The notes under the pieces were generated by a model. It was not told the DNA's origin. It worked only from the letters and a program-made list of their open reading frames with translations, and did not search any database. From NCBI RefSeq assembly GCF_900090265.1, contig NZ_LT607752.1:6330001-6394000 (forward strand): a stretch of DNA of 64,000 nt, in the 5' to 3' direction. Position numbers and translations under genes: made by a program. Below are positions 8,617 through 15,841 of this stretch, in pieces (position 1 is the first letter of the stretch; each line of letters begins with the position of its first letter). The DNA comes from Micromonospora rifamycinica. Lineage in GTDB: Bacteria > Actinomycetota > Actinomycetes > Mycobacteriales > Micromonosporaceae.

Positions 8617-9342
8617 ATGGGTGCACTGCGCAAGGCGGGGGTCTGGCTCGGGCTCGTCGAGGAAGACGACGAGCGCGGCTACGACGAGGGCTACGACAAG
8701 CCCGGCTACCGCGAGTCGCGGTACCGGTCGAGCCGGTACTCCGAGGAGTTCGCCGACGACGACGAGGACGATGCCGAGGAGCCGCCGGCGCCGCGTCCCC
8801 GGCTGGGTGACCGGGGCCGGCTGGCCGACCGGTCCAGCCGGGCGGTGGAGGCCGACCGCGCCGACGACGAGCGGGCCGAGCGGTCGGAGCGGGCCGAGCG
8901 GGCCGAACGTTCGGAGCGGACCGAGCGGGCGAGCGTCCGGTCGATCACCCGGTCGACCGGTGCGGATACCTCGGGCGCGTTGAGCTACCACACCCGGGAC
9001 AATCTGGCCCTGGCGCCGCAGGCCTCGCCCCGGGAGCGCCCGGTGGTGGCCGAGGAGGAGCAGCGCTACCAGATCACCACGCTGCACCCGACCACCTACC
9101 GGGAGGCGCGGACCATCGGCGAGCACTTCCGCGACGGGGTTCCGGTGATCATCAATCTTACCGAGATGGACGAGGCGGACGCCCGCCGACTGGTGGACTT
9201 CGCCGCCGGGCTGGCGTTCGGGCTGCGCGGTACGATCGAGCGCGTGACCAACCGGGTGTTCCTGCTCTCGCCGGCCAACGTCCAGGTCACCGCCGAGGAC
9301 AAGGCCAAGATCGCTGAGGGCGGCTTCTTCTCCCTGAGCTAA
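8617..9342 (+). CDS. sepF: Cell-division protein SepF
   Basis: SepF binds the FtsZ C-terminal peptide and tethers the Z ring to the membrane; actinobacteria lack FtsA and depend on it. The 241-residue product has an N-terminal amphipathic membrane-binding segment (MGALRKAGVWLGLVEE), a long charged Asp/Glu/Arg-rich linker (~20-130) and the C-terminal SepF domain starting near TTLHPTTYREARTIGEHF and ending in NRVFLLSPANVQVT. ATG 8617 follows a GGAAGGG ribosome site. The repetitive SERAERAERSERTER linker is low complexity. Confidence 0.96.
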   Translation: MGALRKAGVWLGLVEEDDERGYDEGYDKPGYRESRYRSSRYSEEFADDDEDDAEEPPAPRPRLGDRGRLADRSSRAVEADRADDERAERSERAERAERSERTERASVRSITRSTGADTSGALSYHTRDNLALAPQASPRERPVVAEEEQRYQITTLHPTTYREARTIGEHFRDGVPVIINLTEMDEADARRLVDFAAGLAFGLRGTIERVTNRVFLLSPANVQVTAEDKAKIAEGGFFSLS

Positions 9343-9371
9343 GTCCACCCGAACGAGGGACGTCGCCTACC

Positions 9372-9677
9372 GTGTTGTCGATCATGTTCCAACTTTTGTA
9401 CCTGATTTTGTACCTCTTCCTTATTGTGCTGTTGGCCCGATTCGTTCTCAGTGCGGTCCTCCAGTACGGTCGTCGGTGGCAACCGGGGCGTGGCGCGTCC
9501 GCCGGACTCGAGTCCGTGTGGAGCGTCACGGATCCGCCTCTCAAGGCGTTGAGGCGGGTGATCCCCCCACTGCGAATTGGTACCGTGAGCATCGACCTGG
9601 CCTCCCTTGTGCTCCTGGTTATCCTGTTCGTGCTGATGAGGTTTGTGTTAGATCCGCTGATCAGGAACTTCTCCTGA
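9372..9677 (+). CDS. YggT-family membrane protein
   Basis: Small integral membrane protein of the YggT family (101 residues), with two hydrophobic helices (about 4-26 and 74-95) flanking a cytoplasmic or periplasmic loop that holds VTDPPLKALRRVIPPLRIG, the family hallmark. It lies between sepF and divIVA as usual and is probably linked to cell division, though its molecular role is not established. GTG 9372 is preceded by GAGGGA; an ATG at 9384 is the alternative. Base composition is lower in GC than its neighbours because of the Leu/Ile/Phe-rich helices. Confidence 0.92.
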   Translation: MLSIMFQLLYLILYLFLIVLLARFVLSAVLQYGRRWQPGRGASAGLESVWSVTDPPLKALRRVIPPLRIGTVSIDLASLVLLVILFVLMRFVLDPLIRNFS

Positions 9678-9720
9678 CCAGCGCGCGCTTTCGCGGCCGC
9701 AACTGACCCGAGGAGTTTCG

Positions 9721-10521
9721 ATGCCGCTGACACCGGCCGACGTGCACAACGTCGCCTTCAAAAAGCCGCCGATCGGCAAGCGGGGGTACGACGAGGAGGA
9801 GGTCGACGCCTTCCTGGACGAGGTCGAGCGGGAGCTTGCCCGTCTGATCGAGGAGAACAACGAGCTGCGCGCCCAGGTGGAGCGCGGCGGTCGTGGCGGG
9901 GCCCCTGCCGGCCCCGGCGGCGACGCCCGGCTCGCCGCCGAGCTCAACGACGTCAAGGCCCAGCTCGACCGGGTGCAGCGCGACAAGGCCGCCGCCGAGC
10001 AGGCCGCCCGTGCGATGCAGGCGGAGCTGGAGCAGGTCCGCACCACCGGCGGCCCGGCCGTCGGCGGCGACGGCGAGCAGCAGGCGCTGCGGGTGCTCAT
10101 GATGGCCCAGCGCACCGCCGACGACCACGTCTCCGACGCCCGCCGCGAGGCCGACCAGCTGCTCTCCGAGGCCCGTTCGAAGGCCGAGGAGGTCACCCGG
10201 GAGGCGCGGGCCAAGGCCGACGCGCTGGAACGCGACGCCCGTCAGCGGCACCAGGAGGCCATGGGCGGCCTGGACGCCAAGCGGACCGCGTTGCAGAAGC
10301 ACATCGAGGAACTCAAGCAGTTCGAGCGCGAGTACCGCACCCGGCTCAAGGCCTACCTGGAGAGCCAGCTGCGCGACCTCGACGGTCGGGGTCAGGGCCT
10401 GGAGGCCGAGATGACCCGTACCGAGGGCACCCGTGCCGTCGGTGGCAACGGGCTCGCCGCGGCGAGCCTCGCCGGCTCGTACGGCGGCAGCCGCTCCGGC
10501 GCCCTCGAAGCCGGCCGCTGA
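9721..10521 (+). CDS. wag31: DivIVA / Wag31 polar-growth protein
   Basis: DivIVA (Wag31) senses negative membrane curvature and organises tip growth in actinobacteria. The 266-residue product starts with the conserved lipid-binding head (MPLTPADVHNVAFKKPPIGK) followed by the first coiled coil (~22-60), a Gly/Ala/Pro-rich hinge (~60-75) and a long C-terminal coiled coil (~75-225). The ribosome site GAGGAG is seven bases before the ATG. It closes the division cluster and is followed by a perfect 13-bp hairpin terminator. Confidence 0.96.
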   Translation: MPLTPADVHNVAFKKPPIGKRGYDEEEVDAFLDEVERELARLIEENNELRAQVERGGRGGAPAGPGGDARLAAELNDVKAQLDRVQRDKAAAEQAARAMQAELEQVRTTGGPAVGGDGEQQALRVLMMAQRTADDHVSDARREADQLLSEARSKAEEVTREARAKADALERDARQRHQEAMGGLDAKRTALQKHIEELKQFEREYRTRLKAYLESQLRDLDGRGQGLEAEMTRTEGTRAVGGNGLAAASLAGSYGGSRSGALEAGR

Positions 10522-10526
10522 TCCAC

Positions 10527-10556
10527 GTCGGCGGCCGTCCCCCGACGGCCGCCGAC
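10527..10556 (+). terminator. Terminator hairpin after divIVA
   Basis: A perfect 13-bp stem (GTCGGCGGCCGTC at 10527-10539 and its complement at 10544-10556) with a CCCC loop begins six bases after the divIVA stop and is followed by TTAC. This is a strong candidate terminator for the sepF-yggT-divIVA unit. Confidence 0.7.
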
Positions 10557-10583
10557 TTACCCACGACGCGGCGGGGGTGAGCT

Positions 10584-11435
10584 GTGCTAGTCGCCAGTCT
10601 GCTGCTCATCCTTGTCGCGGTCGCCCTGCTGGTGTTCGGTCTCGTCGACGGCTCCAGCACGCTGTTGACCAGTTCCATCGCGGCCAGTCTGCTGGCCGCC
10701 GTCGCACTGGTGGCCGGTGCCCGCCAGGCAGCCGCCACCAGGGCGAGGGCGGCGGAGCGGGCCGAGCAGGGTGAGCACGCGGGTGCGCCCCGCGCCACCG
10801 CCCCGCCGGCCGCGTCCGCGCCGTCGGAGGTCCCGACGACGTACGTTCCGACGACGATCGGTGCCGGTGGCGTCGGGTGGCGGCAACCACCCGGCCCGCC
10901 GGTGGCCGACGATCCCGTCGTCCTCTCTCCCCGCCCCGACGCCGGGGCCTGGGAACCCGAGGCGGAAGCCCCGTGGGATCCGGTCGTGGTCCCCGAGCCG
11001 GCGGGGCCGACCGGTCGACCCCCGGCGACCGGTCCCGTCCGGTACGCCGCCGACCCCGACCCCGTCCCCTACGCCGCCGAGGACACCGACCCCGACCGGT
11101 ACGACGACCTTCCCGTCGATGCCTCCCACGCCGACCGGCAGGTGGACGGCCCGGACGACCCCGCGCCGCCCTGGGAGCACCCGGCCGACGCCTCGTCGCC
11201 GTGGGAACCACCGCTGCAGCGCGTCCCGCCCGCCGACGCCGCCCTGGTGGCCCAGCTCGACGACGAGGTCCGGGTCGTCGACGGGCATCCCCGCTACCAC
11301 CTGCTCTCCTGCGCCCACCTGATCGAGCGGGAGCACGAGCCGCTGCCGGTGTTCGAAGCGATCTCGCTCGGCTTCACCCCGTGCGGCCTGTGCAACCCGG
11401 ACACCGCCCTGCTCGCCGACACCTACCCCCGCTGA
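10584..11435 (+). CDS. Membrane protein with CxxC-like C-terminal domain, function unknown
   Basis: The 283-residue product is not a family whose function I know. Two helices fill residues 1-50, followed by a long Pro/Asp/Glu-rich disordered stretch (~55-215). The conserved-looking C-terminal domain (~218-283) contains VDGHPRYHLLSCAHL and FTPCGLCNPD, so three cysteines and two histidines could bind metal. The layout suggests a membrane anchor, linker and small globular domain. GTG 10584 is the only start that keeps the first helix. It sits alone after the divIVA terminator and is followed by a DUF167 gene. Confidence 0.8.
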   Translation: MLVASLLLILVAVALLVFGLVDGSSTLLTSSIAASLLAAVALVAGARQAAATRARAAERAEQGEHAGAPRATAPPAASAPSEVPTTYVPTTIGAGGVGWRQPPGPPVADDPVVLSPRPDAGAWEPEAEAPWDPVVVPEPAGPTGRPPATGPVRYAADPDPVPYAAEDTDPDRYDDLPVDASHADRQVDGPDDPAPPWEHPADASSPWEPPLQRVPPADAALVAQLDDEVRVVDGHPRYHLLSCAHLIEREHEPLPVFEAISLGFTPCGLCNPDTALLADTYPR

Positions 11436-11446
11436 GGCCGGCGTCG

Positions 11447-11749
11447 ATGCCCATGGACACGCTGACCGTGGCGGTACGGGTCAAGCCCGGCGCGTCCCGG
11501 CCCAGGGTCGGCGGCTGCTTCGCCGGCCCGCACGGTCCCGCCCTGGTGATCGCGGTGACCGCCCCGGCGGTGGACGGGCGGGCCACCGAGGCGGCCCGCC
11601 GGGCGCTGGCCGGCGCGCTGGGCGTCCGGCCGGCGGCGGTGGCGCTGCGGACCGGAGCGGCCAGCCGGGACAAGCTCTTCCTGGTCGACGGTCCGCCGCC
11701 CGGCCTGACCGAGCTGCTGGGGCGGCTACGCGACGGATCGGCCGGGTGA
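11447..11749 (+). CDS. DUF167 (YggU-family) protein
   Basis: Small cytoplasmic DUF167/YggU protein of unknown function (100 residues). It has the family pattern VRVKPGASRPRV near the N-terminus, VTAPAVDGRATEAARRALA in the middle and the closing RTGAASRDKLFLVDG. ATG 11447 is used; ATG 11453 would shorten it by two residues. Members often sit near yggS/yggT/divIVA genes, as here, which is why they are suspected of a link to division, without proof. Confidence 0.85.
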   Translation: MPMDTLTVAVRVKPGASRPRVGGCFAGPHGPALVIAVTAPAVDGRATEAARRALAGALGVRPAAVALRTGAASRDKLFLVDGPPPGLTELLGRLRDGSAG

Positions 11750-11771
11750 CGGCGCCCGGGGTGGGGCGCCC

Positions 11772-13274
11772 GTGACGCCGGGGTTGGACCTGGCCCTGCT
11801 CCTCGGAGCGGCCGTGTTGCTGGTGGCGGTCGGTGCGGTGCGGTTCTCCACCCGGCTGGGCGTACCGAGTCTCCTGGTCTATCTGGCGCTCGGGGTGGCG
11901 ATCGGCGAGGCGGGGCTGGGCATCCGGTTCGACGACGCCGAGCTGACCCGGGTACTCGGGTTCTGCGCGCTGATCGTGATCATCGCAGAGGGCGGGTTGA
12001 CCGCGCGGTGGAGCACCCTGCGCCCGGTGCTCGGCCTGGCCGGCGCGTTGTCCACGGTCGGGGTGCTGGTCAGCATCGTCGTGGTCGGCCTGGTGGTGCA
12101 CCTGCTGCTCGGGCTGGACTGGCGGTTGGCGCTGCTCTACGGCGCGGTGCTCTCCTCCACCGACGCGGCGGCGGTCTTCGCCACCCTGCGCCGGTTGCGG
12201 CTGCCGCCGCGGCTGGTGGCCACCCTGGAGGCCGAGTCGGGCATGAACGACGCCCCGGTGGTGATCCTGGTGGTGCTGCTGTCCCGCAGCGGCCCGGTGG
12301 AGCACCCGTGGTGGTTCGAGGTCTTCCTGGTCGGCTACGAGCTGGGAGTGGGCGCGGTGGTCGGGTTGGCCGTCGGGCTGGCCGGTCGGTTCGCGTTGCG
12401 GCGGGCGGCGCTGCCCTCGTCCGGGTTGTACCCGATCGCCGCGGTCGGCTTCACCGTGCTGGCGTACGCCGCCGGGGCGGTGGTGCACGCCTCCGGCTTC
12501 CTCGCCGTCTACGTGGCCGGGGTGCTGCTGGGCAATGCCCGGCTGCCGCACCGGCAGGCCATCCTGGGGTTCGCCGACGGGCTGGCCTGGCTGGCCCAGA
12601 TCGGGCTGTTCGTGCTGCTCGGCCTGTTGGCCACGCCGGAGCGGCTGCACACCGCGCTGGTTCCGGCGGTGGTGACCGGGTTGGCCCTGCTGCTGCTGGC
12701 CCGGCCGGCGTCGGTGCTGGTCTCCGCGTTGCCGTTCCGGGTGGGTCTGCGTGAGCAGGCGTTCCTGTCCTGGGCCGGGCTGCGCGGGGCGGTGCCGATC
12801 GTGCTGGCCACCATCCCGCTCTCGGCCCGGGTGCCCGGGGCGGACCGGCTGTTCGACGCGGTCTTCGTACTGGTGGTGATCTTCACGGTGCTCCAGGCGG
12901 GCACGCTCGCGCCGGCCGCCCGGCGGCTGCGGGTGACCGCGCCGGCCGAGCTGGCGGAGATCCGGGTGGAGACCGCGCCGCTGGAGCGGATGCGGGCGGA
13001 CCTGCTCCAGTTGGAGGTGCCGACGGGCTCCCGGCTGGCCGGGGTGCACGTCGACGAGTTGCGGCTGCCGGTGGGTGCGTCGGTGACCCTGGTGCTGCGG
13101 GACGGGGTGGGCTTCGTGCCGGGTACGGACACCCGGCTCAAGACCGGCGACAGTCTGTTGATCGTGGCGACCGCCGGGGTGCGCGACGAGGCCGAGCGCC
13201 GGCTGCGGGCGGTCAGCCGGCGCGGTCGGCTGGCGAGGTGGTTCGGCGAGTACGGCGAGGATCGAGACGGTTGA
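11772..13274 (+). CDS. CPA1-family cation/proton antiporter with TrkA-C domain
   Basis: Monovalent cation/proton antiporter resembling NhaP2/CvrA (K+ or Na+ out, H+ in). The 500-residue protein has about 12 membrane helices (1-385), with the ion-binding motifs SSTDAAAVFATLR (~121-133) and ESGMNDAPVVILV (~154-166). From ~400 a cytoplasmic TrkA-C regulatory domain follows (LEVPTGSRLAGVHVDEL). The start GTG 11772 lies right after a GGCGCCC/GGGCGCC hairpin (11751-11770), which could affect translation. Substrate cannot be decided from sequence; the TrkA-C domain leans toward K+. Confidence 0.88.
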   Translation: MTPGLDLALLLGAAVLLVAVGAVRFSTRLGVPSLLVYLALGVAIGEAGLGIRFDDAELTRVLGFCALIVIIAEGGLTARWSTLRPVLGLAGALSTVGVLVSIVVVGLVVHLLLGLDWRLALLYGAVLSSTDAAAVFATLRRLRLPPRLVATLEAESGMNDAPVVILVVLLSRSGPVEHPWWFEVFLVGYELGVGAVVGLAVGLAGRFALRRAALPSSGLYPIAAVGFTVLAYAAGAVVHASGFLAVYVAGVLLGNARLPHRQAILGFADGLAWLAQIGLFVLLGLLATPERLHTALVPAVVTGLALLLLARPASVLVSALPFRVGLREQAFLSWAGLRGAVPIVLATIPLSARVPGADRLFDAVFVLVVIFTVLQAGTLAPAARRLRVTAPAELAEIRVETAPLERMRADLLQLEVPTGSRLAGVHVDELRLPVGASVTLVLRDGVGFVPGTDTRLKTGDSLLIVATAGVRDEAERRLRAVSRRGRLARWFGEYGEDRDG

Positions 13275-13343
13275 CCTGCTAGTCTCCTTTTTGCCCCAAT
13301 TAGCGGTTTTAGGGGCTGAATAGCGGTGCGACAGTGCGGCACG

Positions 13344-13372
13344 TTGTCGGACGCCTGCACGTTCCGTATTCT
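13344..13372 (+). promoter_or_regulatory. Likely promoter of the TraR/DksA-type gene
   Basis: TTGTCG (13344-13349), a 17-bp spacer and TATTCT (13367-13372) form a plausible promoter about 125 bases before the gene at 13497. The upstream part of the gap (13280-13320) is unusually AT-rich and may hold further sites. Confidence 0.5.
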
Positions 13373-13496
13373 TGCCAACCTCCGGAGTGCGCGGCCACCG
13401 TTGCCGTGCGCCCGTTTTGTTACGCGGGGACGCCACGTCGGCGGACCCTGTCCGGGCACCGCCGAGCGCCGCGTCCCGCGGCTGAGGGAGCTGACG

Positions 13497-13916
13497 ATGG
13501 CGAAGCCAGCCGACACCAGGACCGCCGGTAGCAAGCCGACGGCGAAGGCCACCCGCAGCGCGGCCGAGACCGAGAAGATCCGGGCGGCCCTGGCGGCCCG
13601 ACGGGACGAGCTGCGCGCCGAGTACGATCAGACGCTGAGCGAGATCACCGAGCTGCAGCGCGACCGGTTGACCGACTCGGCCGGGGACGACCAGGCCGAC
13701 ACCGGCACCAAGACGTTCGAGCGCGAGCAGGAGATCTCCCTCGCCAACAGCATCCGGGAACGGATCACGCAGGTCGAGCGCGCCCTGGAGCGGCTCGACG
13801 AGGGTGGCTACGGATGGTGCGAGCGGTGCGGGAACCCGATCCCGGTGGAGCGGCTCGCCGCCTTCCCGTCGGCGACCCTCTGCGTGACCTGCAAGCAGCT
13901 GGCGGAGCGGCGCTGA
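13497..13916 (+). CDS. TraR/DksA-family zinc-finger protein
   Basis: Relative of DksA/TraR, which act on RNA polymerase through its secondary channel; in actinobacteria such proteins are often redox- or growth-linked regulators. The 139-residue product has a basic N-tail, a coiled-coil helix pair (~22-105) and a C4 zinc finger with CERCG and CVTCK (~112-135). The tip of the coiled coil (DSAGDDQADTGT) lacks an obvious DksA DxxDxA signature, so ppGpp-type action should not be assumed. ATG 13497 follows GAGGGAG. It precedes lspA. Confidence 0.9.
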   Translation: MAKPADTRTAGSKPTAKATRSAAETEKIRAALAARRDELRAEYDQTLSEITELQRDRLTDSAGDDQADTGTKTFEREQEISLANSIRERITQVERALERLDEGGYGWCERCGNPIPVERLAAFPSATLCVTCKQLAERR

Positions 13917-13941
13917 CGCCCACTCCCCGGTGACCTCGCGA

Positions 13942-13961
13942 GACGGCGGAACCACGCCGTC
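13942..13961 (+). terminator. Short hairpin between the TraR/DksA gene and lspA
   Basis: A perfect 7-bp inverted repeat, GACGGCG (13942-13948) and CGCCGTC (13955-13961), with a 6-nt loop lies just after the zinc-finger gene and before lspA. It may terminate or attenuate transcription; there is no T run. Confidence 0.35.
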
Positions 13962-13982
13962 AGGACAGTCGATGGGGAGTCG

Positions 13983-14615
13983 ATGACCACAGCACCGACC
14001 GCCGGATCCGGCACCACCGAGCCGGGCGGCGGCACACCCCGCCGCAGGGCGGTCGTGGTCCTCGTCGGCATCGCCTCACTCGCGCTGCTGACGGATCTGC
14101 TCACCAAGCACCTGGCCCTGCAACTGCTCGACGACCGGGCCCCGGTCCGGCTGCTGGGCGGGGCGGTCTACCTCACCCTGACCCGCAACAGCGGCGCGGC
14201 GTGGAGCATCGGCGCGGACCACACCTGGGTGTTCCCGCTGATCACCATCGGGGTGGTCGGCTGGATCGCCTGGATGGCGCTGCGGCTGCGCTCGCTGCCC
14301 TGGGCGGTCTCCCTCGGCCTGGTGCTGGGGGGCGCGCTGGGCAACCTCACCGACCGGATCTTCCGGGCACCCGGCCACTTCGTCGGTCACGTGGTGGACA
14401 TGGTCAGCCTCTTCGACCCGTACGGCCAGGTGTGGCCGGTGTTCAACCTGGCCGACAGCTGCCTGGTCTCCGGGGTGCTGCTGGCCGTGCTGCTGGAGCT
14501 GACCGGCCGCCAGCGCGACGGGCGGCGGGTCGGCGGCCGGGGCGACGCGGTGTCCGCCGGGTCACCGGCCGACGGGCCGACCCCTGCCGACGCCGAGCCG
14601 AGGGAGCGGGCATGA
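13983..14615 (+). CDS. lspA: Lipoprotein signal peptidase LspA
   Basis: Signal peptidase II, an aspartyl protease in the membrane that cleaves prolipoproteins before the lipidated cysteine. The 210-residue product has four membrane helices, the conserved Asp-bearing N-helix LTDLLTKHLA, the TRNSGAAWS motif and both catalytic-Asp blocks GGALGNLTDRIF (~118-129) and FNLADSCLVSG (~156-166). The N- and C-terminal tails are longer than in E. coli and disordered. ATG 13983 has a GGGGAG ribosome site. The stop overlaps the next start by four bases, so translation is likely coupled. lgt, the preceding enzyme of the same pathway, lies at 50046. Confidence 0.96.
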   Translation: MTTAPTAGSGTTEPGGGTPRRRAVVVLVGIASLALLTDLLTKHLALQLLDDRAPVRLLGGAVYLTLTRNSGAAWSIGADHTWVFPLITIGVVGWIAWMALRLRSLPWAVSLGLVLGGALGNLTDRIFRAPGHFVGHVVDMVSLFDPYGQVWPVFNLADSCLVSGVLLAVLLELTGRQRDGRRVGGRGDAVSAGSPADGPTPADAEPRERA

Positions 14616-15556
14616 CCGACACCTCCGTCGCCGGTGGCGACCACCGTTCGCTGCCCGTCCCGGACGGCCTCGACGGCATGCGGCTGGACCAGGCGGTGTC
14701 CCGCCTGTTCGGGCTCTCCCGGACCGCCGCCGCCGCGCTGGTCGACGCCGGGGACGCGCTGGTCGACGGGGTGGCCCGGCAGAACTCGCACAAGGTCAAG
14801 GCCGGCTCCTGGCTGGAGGTGACGCTGCCCGCCCCGGTCGCCCCGCCGACCGTGGTGCCGCAGGCGGTCCCCGGGCTGACCGTGGTCTACGCCGACGACG
14901 ACATCGTGGTGGTGGACAAGCCGGTCGGGGTGGCCGCCCATCCCAGCCCCGGCTGGACCGGCCCGACGGTGATCGGCGGCCTCGCCGCGATCGGCCACCG
15001 GATCTCCACCAGCGGGGCCGCCGAGCGGCAGGGCGTGGTGCACCGCCTCGACGTCGGCACCACCGGGATCATGGCGGTGGCCAAGAGCGAGCAGGCGTAC
15101 ACCGCGCTCAAGCGGGCGTTCAAGTACCGCGAGGTGGAGAAGCGCTACCATGCGGTGGTCCAGGGGCATCCCGACCCGTCCCGGGGGACCATCGACGCCC
15201 CGATCGACCGCCACCCGCACCACGACTACCGCTGGGCGGTGGTCTCCGACGGCAAGCCGAGCATCACCCACTACGACACCATCGAGGCGTTCCCGTCGGC
15301 CAGCCTGCTCGACGTCCGGCTGGAGACGGGGCGTACCCACCAGATCCGGGTGCACTTCTCGACCCTGCGGCATCCCTGCGTCGGCGACCTCACCTACGGC
15401 GCCGACCCGACCCTGTCGGCGCGGCTCGAACTGCGCCGGCAGTGGCTGCACGCCCGGTCGTTGACCTTCGCCCATCCGCGTACCGGCGACGACGTCACCT
15501 TCGTCAGCGAGTACCCGGACGACCTGGCCCGCGCGCTGGCGATCCTGCGCGACTGA
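14612..15556 (+). CDS. RluA/RluD-family 23S rRNA pseudouridine synthase
   Basis: Pseudouridine synthase of the RluA family, converting uridines in large-subunit rRNA (RluD type) or related RNA. The 314-residue product has an N-terminal S4 RNA-binding domain (~20-75) and the catalytic domain with VVHRLDVGTTGIMAVAK (~143-160), which contains the invariant Asp in HRLD, then GRTHQIRVHF (~244-253). The start ATGA overlaps the lspA stop, a gene pair common in bacteria. The target position cannot be assigned, so no symbol is given. Confidence 0.92.
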   Translation: MTDTSVAGGDHRSLPVPDGLDGMRLDQAVSRLFGLSRTAAAALVDAGDALVDGVARQNSHKVKAGSWLEVTLPAPVAPPTVVPQAVPGLTVVYADDDIVVVDKPVGVAAHPSPGWTGPTVIGGLAAIGHRISTSGAAERQGVVHRLDVGTTGIMAVAKSEQAYTALKRAFKYREVEKRYHAVVQGHPDPSRGTIDAPIDRHPHHDYRWAVVSDGKPSITHYDTIEAFPSASLLDVRLETGRTHQIRVHFSTLRHPCVGDLTYGADPTLSARLELRRQWLHARSLTFAHPRTGDDVTFVSEYPDDLARALAILRD

Positions 15557-15600
15557 CCGGTACGGCCCGATCCGCCACCCGCCGGCAGGGCGGGCCGGTG

Positions 15601-15744
15601 ATGGGCGATTCGTCGGAAGGGGCACCCGGCGTGATCGCCCCGACACCGTCACCGACCGGAGAGGGTACGGATCGTCCGGCGTCGACCCCCGCTGCGACCT
15701 CCCCGGACTCCGGTGGCAGCGGGTCATCCGCCCGGTCGCGCTGA
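15601..15744 (+). CDS. Possible 47-residue Ser/Pro/Thr-rich ORF
   Basis: A 47-codon ORF begins MGDSSEGAPGVIAPTPSP in the 285-bp gap after the pseudouridine synthase. It is low complexity (Ser, Pro, Thr, Gly), with a weak ribosome site (GGCGGGCC), and matches nothing I recognise. It may not be translated. The rest of the gap (15745-15841) holds an ATG at 15761 that could extend the next gene and a TAGGGT box at 15787-15792. Confidence 0.2.
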   Translation: MGDSSEGAPGVIAPTPSPTGEGTDRPASTPAATSPDSGGSGSSARSR

Positions 15745-15841
15745 GTATTGTTGCCGGGGGATGTGTGCAGACCGCCGTGGTCCGAATAGGGTTTCGTTCG
15801 TAGCCTGTCAGGCGGATATCGACGGCGCGGGAGGGCGAGCC